Origin: Cyclobacteriaceae bacterium
Lineage (GTDB): Bacteria > Bacteroidota > Bacteroidia > Cytophagales > Cyclobacteriaceae
Assembly (NCBI GenBank): GCA_015492915.1
Contig: WGED01000181.1
Location: 1 to 8,107, forward strand
Direction of reading: 5' to 3'
Length of the DNA stretch: 8,107 nt
Shown here: positions 1 to 5,580 of the stretch, in pieces
Layout: every line of letters starts with the position of its first letter
How positions within the stretch are numbered: the first letter of the stretch is position 1
Notes under the pieces: model-generated
What the model was told of the DNA's origin: nothing
The model's input: only the letters and a program-made list of their open reading frames with translations
Database searches by the model: none
Made by a program: the position numbers and the translations under genes

Positions 1-2252
1 ATATAGTAGTGTACAATAATCCGGAGCCTTCATTCATTGCTGACCCCGTTTGCGATGGAAATGCCACAATTCTCATAGATAAAACTACCCTTCAGCCGAT
101 CAAGAATTCAGAGGTAAATAAATGGGAATGGGACTTTGATTATAATGGTGTTACTTTTGGCGCCGATACTGTTTTCAACACTAGCCGGCCAGACTCCTTA
201 TATAAAATATTTCCCTGGGGCAAACATTATATAGCCCTGAAAACCACAAATGACCAAAATGGCTGCTTTGCTATTTATGCTGACAGTATTGAGGTATATC
301 AGAATCCCGTGGCTTCCTTTACTAAGGATGTTATTGAAGGGTGCAGTCCCTTATCTGTAAATCTTGAAAATACCTCTGTTTCCATACAACCGGTACCTAT
401 CGATAAATATGTATGGAATATTGACTATGGGACCGGCTATGTTGACACATTGGTTTCAGACCCCAACAGCACAGGATTCAGCCCCATACAGAATGCAATC
501 TTTGAAAACTGGTCAACGAAATACAAATCATTCAAAATAAGGTTAAAATCCATATCCACTGATGGATGTGCTATCTACAGCAATCCTGATTCGGTTAAGG
601 TATTGCCTTCAATAAAGCCGGGCTTTATCTATACTGACTACGAACCCCTGGCTAAAAATTGCACACCGGTGGATGTGAATTTTGAAATTGATGAATTCAC
701 CAAATCTCTTTTACCACTGGCTTATTCTTGGATAGTCAGTGATGTAAATGGCGTGATTAGAACTGAAAATTACGACAGTTCCAAAACGAACTTCAACCAC
801 ATTTTCACTGCTTCAGGAAAAGGTATAAATCAATATACAGTAACCTTGCAGGCCAATATCCCGAACATCTGTGTCAGCGATTCAACGCTTAGTATCAATG
901 TAAATCCCATTCCGCCGTCTGATTTTGACATCGACACCATCGATCTGGCCTGTGATTATATGATAATCGAAGTAAATGCTGCTGAAAAAGGCTTGCTCGA
1001 TTATAACTGGTTGGTGACGAAAGGAAGTATGACCTATTTCAGCGATACCCTGGGTGATCAATTCAGGTATAAAATCCTCAGGCCCAGACCAACTTCGCCG
1101 AACCTGTTTGTGACACTCGATTTGTCAACCACGAATTACGCGTTCTGTCAGAGCGACACCGCTTCTCAAACAATTATGGTGCCAGCACAACCGCAATTAA
1201 TCGCTTCATTTACGGCTAACCCTACGTTTCAGGTATTCCCGAGTTCAACGGTTACGATCACCAATACAAGTACCAGATCCGACGCTCAGCATTTCTGGGA
1301 CTTCGATGACGGACATACGACAACGGATGAGTTTCCGCAACCGCATCTCTATGAACAACCGGGATACTATACGATACGTCTACACCTGGAGGAAAAAGGC
1401 TGTGAAAGCAGTGATTCCGTTAGAATTTATATACAGCCCGTGGCTCCGATTGCCGATTTCTCATTCGATCCCGGAAAAGGATGCGCCCCTCTTACGGTAC
1501 AATTCACTAACCTCACAAAGTACGGTTCGTCAGGTGGTTATAAATGGTATTTTGGCGCCGGTGAAGGTGTTTCAACAAATGAAAACCCGACGCATACATA
1601 TTATGAACCGGGCGTGTACAGTGTAAAACTGGAAGCCACTAATAGTTCAGGTGTCACAGCTGTTGAAGTAAAACGTGATATTATTGTGGTTTATCCGGTA
1701 CCACATGCCGATTTCACAGTTAGGCCTGAAAAGGTTAAACTCCCTGATGATCCTATCTATACTACCAATCTCTCATTTGAAGCGGATTCATATTTCTGGG
1801 ACTTTGGCGATGGTAATACCTCAAATGAGTTTGAACCGACACATACGTATCTCGATACAGGCCTTTTTGATATCCAACTCGTAGCCATCACTGACAACGG
1901 CTGTACCGACACGGTAGTTTACGAAAATATCGTAGAGGTAATTGAGGGTAATGAGATCAAGATACCCAATGCCTTTACGCCTAATTTGATCGGTCCGACC
2001 AATGGCAGCCGCTATACAGATGGAAGAAATGACATTTTCTACCCTGTCACAGAAGGGGTAGTAGCTTACAGAATGCAAATCTACAACAGATGGGGGGAAC
2101 TGCTTTTTGATACAACCGATTCAAACAAAGGGTGGGACGGATATTATAATGGTAAGCTTTGCCCTCCTGATGTTTACATCTACAAGATGGAATTTAAATT
2201 CCTTGACGGCAGAGAAGTAATGAAGTTTGGTGATGTAACACTGATACGATGA
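1..2252 (+). CDS. PKD-repeat secreted protein with type B T9SS (gliding-associated) C-terminal domain, 5'-truncated
   Basis: This is the C-terminal part of a large, probably cell-surface or secreted, T9SS cargo protein. The frame (codons starting at base 3) is open to the left edge. A GTG at 9 could be a start, but the residues around it (IVVYNNPEPSF) match internal repeat boundaries of the same protein (IIVVYPVPHADF, IEVYQNPVASF), so it is almost certainly mid-protein and the true start lies outside. About seven PKD-like units follow. The last three (about 1196-1950) are recognisable, with FWDFDDG, KWYFGAG and FWDFGDG cores followed by HxY...G.Y/F. The first four are divergent. The end (1950-2249) is a CHU_C/type B sorting domain: IPNAFTPN, IYNRWGELLFDT, GWDGYYNGK, final GDVTLIR. 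Such domains direct export through the T9SS (known for the family). The ATGA overlap with the next gene, a PorP/SprF homologue, supports this. The ligand is unknown. No catalytic domain is visible. Confidence 0.93.
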   Translation, partial: IVVYNNPEPSFIADPVCDGNATILIDKTTLQPIKNSEVNKWEWDFDYNGVTFGADTVFNTSRPDSLYKIFPWGKHYIALKTTNDQNGCFAIYADSIEVYQNPVASFTKDVIEGCSPLSVNLENTSVSIQPVPIDKYVWNIDYGTGYVDTLVSDPNSTGFSPIQNAIFENWSTKYKSFKIRLKSISTDGCAIYSNPDSVKVLPSIKPGFIYTDYEPLAKNCTPVDVNFEIDEFTKSLLPLAYSWIVSDVNGVIRTENYDSSKTNFNHIFTASGKGINQYTVTLQANIPNICVSDSTLSINVNPIPPSDFDIDTIDLACDYMIIEVNAAEKGLLDYNWLVTKGSMTYFSDTLGDQFRYKILRPRPTSPNLFVTLDLSTTNYAFCQSDTASQTIMVPAQPQLIASFTANPTFQVFPSSTVTITNTSTRSDAQHFWDFDDGHTTTDEFPQPHLYEQPGYYTIRLHLEEKGCESSDSVRIYIQPVAPIADFSFDPGKGCAPLTVQFTNLTKYGSSGGYKWYFGAGEGVSTNENPTHTYYEPGVYSVKLEATNSSGVTAVEVKRDIIVVYPVPHADFTVRPEKVKLPDDPIYTTNLSFEADSYFWDFGDGNTSNEFEPTHTYLDTGLFDIQLVAITDNGCTDTVVYENIVEVIEGNEIKIPNAFTPNLIGPTNGSRYTDGRNDIFYPVTEGVVAYRMQIYNRWGELLFDTTDSNKGWDGYYNGKLCPPDVYIYKMEFKFLDGREVMKFGDVTLIR
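24..1950 (+). repeat. Tandem PKD-like protein repeats (about seven units)
   Basis: Approximate unit boundaries, read from recurring P-x-A-x-F starts, are 24-305, 306-610, 611-915, 916-1195, 1196-1446, 1447-1700 and 1701-1950, giving about 83-102 residues each. Units 5-7 keep the W-x-F-G/D-D-G core. Units 1-4 have W-E-W-D-F-D, Y-V-W-N-I-D, Y-S-W-I-V and Y-N-W-L-V instead. Many units carry a Cys near the start (GCSP, NCTP, GCAP) and one near the end (GCF, DGCA, NGCT), which suggests disulfides within or between units. Boundaries are by eye. Confidence 0.75.
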
Positions 2253-3289
2253 TGAAGCCCATGAAAAAATCATATAAATATCTCATTGTAATCATCGCCA
2301 TCTTGTATGCCTGCACAGGACAGGCGCAGGATGCGATGTTTTCCCAATACTATGCAGCACCACTGTATCTGAATCCCGGGCTTGCCGGTTCGGTGCGTGA
2401 GCCGAGAGTCATTTTAAACAGCAGGATGCAATGGACCAAGCTGCCCAATGCATTCACTACCTATGCCGTATCAGGAGATTATCTCGTCGATGAATGGAGC
2501 AGCGGCTTCGGGCTGCTGGCACTTACTGACAAGGCAGGATCCGCTGATTTAAGAAATACGCTGCTTTACGGCACTTATGCCGCTAAAATCAGGATTGCAG
2601 AGGGCTGGGTATTTTCACCCGGGGTTACTTTTGGATACGGATCACGTTCAATCGATTTTGACAAACTGATCTTTGGCGACCAGATCATTCATAACGGTCC
2701 TACCACAGACGATGCTGTTGGTCAGCTTGGCAATCGAAGCTATTTTGATTTCTCTTCAGGAATGGTGATTTACAATAAAATATTTTGGGGAGGTTTTTCT
2801 GCCTATCATATAAATCGACCCAATTATTCGATGCTGGGTGAAAATGCCACATTAAATATGAGGATTTCAGTGCATGCAGGGTTCAGAATACCGATCAAAC
2901 ATTCTATACTTTCAAAATCCAAACTGAGCAGCATAGCGCCGTCATTTATTTATCAGCGTCAAGGAGAATTTCAACAATTTGATCTTGGGGCAAATATCAT
3001 ATTTGATCCGGTAATGGCAGGCATTTGGTACCGCGGTAATCCGTTAAACAAAAACTATAACGAACAATTGAGTCAGGATGCCGTGATATTTGTTGTAGGG
3101 CTTAATCTCAAATATTTTGAGATGGGATACAGCTACGATTTTACTGTTTCAAACATTGGGCCGCAATCAGGCGGTTCGCATGAAATCTCTGTCACAATGC
3201 TCCTGCCTGAGCCCAGATCATCCAAGGTTAAGCGCAGAGATAAGATTCTTCCATGCCCGAATTATACAGGATTTAAGTGGAGTGAATAG
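2249..3289 (+). CDS. PorP/SprF family type IX secretion outer-membrane protein
   Basis: This predicted outer-membrane beta-barrel protein is of the PorP/SprF family; members partner with type B-domain cargo for export and surface retention (family knowledge, SprF with SprB). The family signature directly follows the signal peptide: QDAMFSQYYAAPLYLNPGLAGS, in two parts QDAMFSQYY and PLYLNPGLAGS (residues 27-48). The signal peptide has a basic start (KPMKKSYK), a hydrophobic core (YLIVIIAILYA) and likely cleavage GQA|Q after residue 26. Alternating aromatic strands follow, and the tail has a basic stretch and a CP pair (KRRDKILPCP) of the kind seen at family ends. At 346 residues it is near usual length. 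Three in-frame ATGs (2249, 2252, 2261) are possible; 2249 overlaps the upstream stop as ATGA, implying translational coupling, so I keep it. LYAC at 19-22 looks weakly like a lipobox, but Tyr at that site and the downstream GQA|Q argue against a lipoprotein. Not the core PorP with certainty, as genomes carry many paralogues. Confidence 0.92.
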   Translation: MMKPMKKSYKYLIVIIAILYACTGQAQDAMFSQYYAAPLYLNPGLAGSVREPRVILNSRMQWTKLPNAFTTYAVSGDYLVDEWSSGFGLLALTDKAGSADLRNTLLYGTYAAKIRIAEGWVFSPGVTFGYGSRSIDFDKLIFGDQIIHNGPTTDDAVGQLGNRSYFDFSSGMVIYNKIFWGGFSAYHINRPNYSMLGENATLNMRISVHAGFRIPIKHSILSKSKLSSIAPSFIYQRQGEFQQFDLGANIIFDPVMAGIWYRGNPLNKNYNEQLSQDAVIFVVGLNLKYFEMGYSYDFTVSNIGPQSGGSHEISVTMLLPEPRSSKVKRRDKILPCPNYTGFKWSE

Positions 3290-3308
3290 AGACCTGGTAA
3301 TTCAGCTT

Positions 3309-4064
3309 CTAATTCTCCCTGTGGATAAGCGATGCTCCGGCCTGTGCCAATGGAAGCACGAGTAAATCCGCAATGTTCACATGTTTCGGCCGGGTCGCAA
3401 TAAACCAGATGATATCGGCAATATCCTCCGCAACAAGCGGATCAAAACCTTCGTAAAACTGATCCGCTCTTTGTTTATCGCCTTTAAATCTGACAGTTGA
3501 AAATTCCGTATTAACTGCCCCGGGTTTTACTTCCGACACCTTGATGCCTTTGGCATGCAGATCGATACGCATCCCTTTACTTATGGCGTCCACGGCAAAC
3601 TTAGTGGCACAATACACACTTCCCTTTCCATATACTTCTATACCGGAAATAGATCCGATATTGATTATATGGCCATTTTTTCTCTCTACCATCCCCGGAA
3701 CTACCGCTTTCGAAACATATAGCAATCCCTTCAAATTGATATCGATCATGGCATCCCAATCGGCGATGCCGTCCTCATCGAATGGATCGAGACCATGGGC
3801 ATTACCCGCATTGTTGATTAGGATATCGATCCGGAAAAACTCATCCGGCAAAGATGATATTTTGTCAAAAACTGCCTTTTTATCCCTTACATCAAATGCG
3901 AGATACATTACATCTGTTTTATCGCCGTACTCCCGCACAAACTTCCTAAGCCTTTCCTCCCGCCTTCCGCAGACTATGAGTTTGTACTGATTTTCTGCAA
4001 AAATTTTTGCCGTAGCCAGGCCGATGCCTGAAGTGGCTCCTGTGATAAGTACTGTTTTTGCCAT
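3309..4064 (-). CDS. SDR family NADP-dependent oxidoreductase, YdfG-like
   Basis: This 251-residue classical short-chain dehydrogenase/reductase is full length for the family. Visible motifs are the nucleotide-binding TGATSGIG (8-15), NNAG (84-87), and a complete catalytic tetrad Asn110, Ser138, Tyr151 and Lys155 (YCATK). Arg34-Arg35 after the second strand (VCGRREER) favours NADP(H) over NAD(H). The segment after the active site (VKPGAVNTEFSTVRFKG) and the C-terminal RPKHVN...LP resemble E. coli YdfG, which oxidises 3-hydroxy acids such as L-allo-threonine and serine and reduces malonic semialdehyde. That substrate range is inference here. No signal peptide is present, so it is cytoplasmic. 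The start ATG at 4064 lies 6 bp after the porT stop, so it is probably the last gene of the ubiE-porT-SDR unit. It converges on the PorP/SprF gene with only 19 bp between stops. Confidence 0.93.
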   Translation of the reverse strand: MAKTVLITGATSGIGLATAKIFAENQYKLIVCGRREERLRKFVREYGDKTDVMYLAFDVRDKKAVFDKISSLPDEFFRIDILINNAGNAHGLDPFDEDGIADWDAMIDINLKGLLYVSKAVVPGMVERKNGHIINIGSISGIEVYGKGSVYCATKFAVDAISKGMRIDLHAKGIKVSEVKPGAVNTEFSTVRFKGDKQRADQFYEGFDPLVAEDIADIIWFIATRPKHVNIADLLVLPLAQAGASLIHREN

Positions 4065-4070
4065 AAGTCT

Positions 4071-4808
4071 TTAATCTGAAAACTGAAGATATATAGTGAA
4101 AACATTCATTTTCAATGATTCTATGCCATCGCTGTAGCCATACTTATCCTCTTTCAGGATATTCAGCAACCCTTTTGAAAAACGCACCTCCGGGCTGAAT
4201 TTAAACAGAGGAAAGTACATATCTATTCCGAATCCCAGCTCCATATTCAGATTGAAATCCTGTGTAAGCAAACGGTTGTCGGACTGTTCTTTTCTCTTTT
4301 TACCCGAAACTTCTAAACCCGGAGCAAGACCTCCGAGAAAATATACTCTGAAATTTTTATGTCTTTGTGATTTATATTTCAAAAGTACAGGCATTTCAAT
4401 ATATGTAGCCTCGATGAGTTGCCTGTCAACATTGCCGTCAGTGAAATTAAAATCAACCGGAAATTCATAAAATGATACTTTGGGCAACACCCGCACATTG
4501 AACATATCCGCAAGGCGAAAATCCGTGATAAATCCAAGTGAAAAGCCAAAAGCATTAGCAGGCATGATGGAATGAAGACTGTCGAGCTGGTTGGTTATGA
4601 ACTTGTCTGAGTACTTTAGCTGAAGGCTGGAAGAATGCAGCCCAATGCTGAACCCGTAGTGCAGCCACCTAGCATCAGAGTTGGGCAGATTGTACTCAAA
4701 AGCTTTCTGCCCGCTTGCTAATAGCGGCATTATCATCAACAGGAAAGTAATAAATTTTACTTTGTGCCTGTGTAAATGGAGCAGATGCCAAAGGTTAGTG
4801 GAATGCAT
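4071..4808 (-). CDS. porT: PorT-like type IX secretion protein (outer-membrane beta-barrel)
   Basis: This 245-residue protein resembles PorT/SprT, needed for T9SS function and predicted to be a small beta-barrel. Evidence is the length, the signal peptide, many amphipathic strands (WLHYGFSIGLHSSSLQL, AFGFSLGFITDFRL, YIEMPVLLKYKS, VYFLGGLAPGLEV), and the ending MELGFGIDMYFPLFKFSPEV through YLQFSD, with the PorT-like run of an E-x-G-x-G-x-D strand, then SKGLLNIL. Position directly after ubiE is also usual for porT in many Bacteroidota (family knowledge). The start is ATG 4808, which overlaps the end of ubiE by 52 bp. It is the only ATG upstream of the hydrophobic core (FITFLLMIMPLLA, residues 19-31); the next, at 4736, would cut the signal peptide to about nine residues. 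Likely cleavage is ASG|Q after residue 33. The long His-rich n-region (HLLHLHRHK) is unusual and is partly forced by the overlap. A generic PorT-family barrel paralogue remains possible. Confidence 0.83.
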   Translation of the reverse strand: MHSTNLWHLLHLHRHKVKFITFLLMIMPLLASGQKAFEYNLPNSDARWLHYGFSIGLHSSSLQLKYSDKFITNQLDSLHSIMPANAFGFSLGFITDFRLADMFNVRVLPKVSFYEFPVDFNFTDGNVDRQLIEATYIEMPVLLKYKSQRHKNFRVYFLGGLAPGLEVSGKKRKEQSDNRLLTQDFNLNMELGFGIDMYFPLFKFSPEVRFSKGLLNILKEDKYGYSDGIESLKMNVFTIYLQFSD

Positions 4809-5485
4809 TCCGTTTGTTTAAATCCTGTTTTATCCAATATTTTTAAAAACCCTGGCCCTTCGGGAAAAGCCTGGACAGACTCCGGAAGGTATGAGTACGC
4901 CGAATTATCTTTTGAAATAACCTTACCTATTTTAGGCAAAATCGCCTTAAAATAAAAATTATATAATTGCTTGAATGGGAATCCCGTGGGCTTGGAAAAC
5001 TCCAGCACAACCAACTTACCTCCTTTCCTCAACACACGGTGCATATTAACCAGGCCGTTTTCAATATCCTCAAAGTTCCTCACACCAAATGCAACGATGA
5101 CCGCATCAAACATATTATCTTTAAAGCGGAGGTTCTCCGAATCCCCTTGTTCCAAAATGATAATATCCTCAAGGCCTTTTGATTTGATTTTCTTTCGGCC
5201 AATCTCAAGCATCCCCTCCGAAATGTCAACTCCTATGACTTTTTCAGGGTTTAATGATAACGCCTGAATGGCAAAGTCTCCGGTACCTGTCGCCACATCC
5301 AAAATAATTTCGGGTTTTAACGGTCTGAGCAGTTTTATAGCTTTTTTTCGCCAACGAATGTCAATACCAAGGCTAAGCAGATGATTCAGAAAATCATACT
5401 GTCTGCTGATGTTATCAAACATTTTGGCCACCTGGGCCTTCTTGCCAAGTTTCTCTTCCTTATAAGGTTTTATTTCCCCTGTCAT
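4757..5485 (-). CDS. ubiE: Demethylmenaquinone methyltransferase (UbiE/MenG)
   Basis: This SAM-dependent C-methyltransferase performs the last step of menaquinone synthesis, converting demethylmenaquinone to menaquinone; Bacteroidota use menaquinone, so the MenG role is the likely one. Its 242 residues match the family. Motifs are the N-terminal FDNISRQYDFLNHLLSLG (23-40), SAM motif I DVATGTGD (63-70), Asp87 in GVDIS, the UbiE signature AFGVRNFED (132-140), LRKGGKLVVLEFSKP (152-166), and DNSAYSYLPESVQAFP (193-208). It is cytoplasmic or peripheral on the inner membrane. The start ATG at 5485 gives the normal short lead MTGEIKPYKEE. The stop falls within the beginning of porT (52-bp overlap), so the two are probably co-transcribed. 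A promoter-like pair lies just upstream (5518-5552). Confidence 0.96.
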   Translation of the reverse strand: MTGEIKPYKEEKLGKKAQVAKMFDNISRQYDFLNHLLSLGIDIRWRKKAIKLLRPLKPEIILDVATGTGDFAIQALSLNPEKVIGVDISEGMLEIGRKKIKSKGLEDIIILEQGDSENLRFKDNMFDAVIVAFGVRNFEDIENGLVNMHRVLRKGGKLVVLEFSKPTGFPFKQLYNFYFKAILPKIGKVISKDNSAYSYLPESVQAFPEGPGFLKILDKTGFKQTECIPLTFGICSIYTGTK

Positions 5486-5517
5486 CAGAATTTGTCTGTT
5501 ACAAATCAGTCAGGGAG

Positions 5518-5552
5518 CAAATATACATAACACAGCTACATATATTGCCAAA
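5518..5552 (-). promoter_or_regulatory. Bacteroidota-type promoter candidate for ubiE-porT-SDR
   Basis: On the minus strand TATATTTG (5525-5518) fits the Bacteroidota -7 consensus TAnnTTTG exactly. A TTTG (5552-5549) lies 23 bp upstream, slightly farther than the usual -33 spacing of about 19-21 bp. The -7 box is 32 bp before the ubiE ATG, which leaves room for a short leader. This is the only full consensus match in the 95-bp gap between the PorE-like gene and ubiE, which suggests the three-gene unit is transcribed on its own. Confidence 0.55.
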
Positions 5553-5580
5553 GTGATGTGGATATAAAAATGATTGGGGA

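Noticed and set aside
9..11. GTG as the true start of the PKD protein
   Set aside because: The frame is open upstream, no signal peptide follows, and the local residues match an internal repeat boundary.
2306..2316. Lipobox (LYAC) in the PorP/SprF signal peptide
   Set aside because: Tyr at the -2 position is atypical, and the family signature begins right after a better signal peptidase I site (GQA|Q).
3541..3990. Plus-strand open frame of 149 codons opposite the SDR gene
   Set aside because: It is antisense to a gene with complete SDR motifs and has no recognisable domain; a shadow frame.
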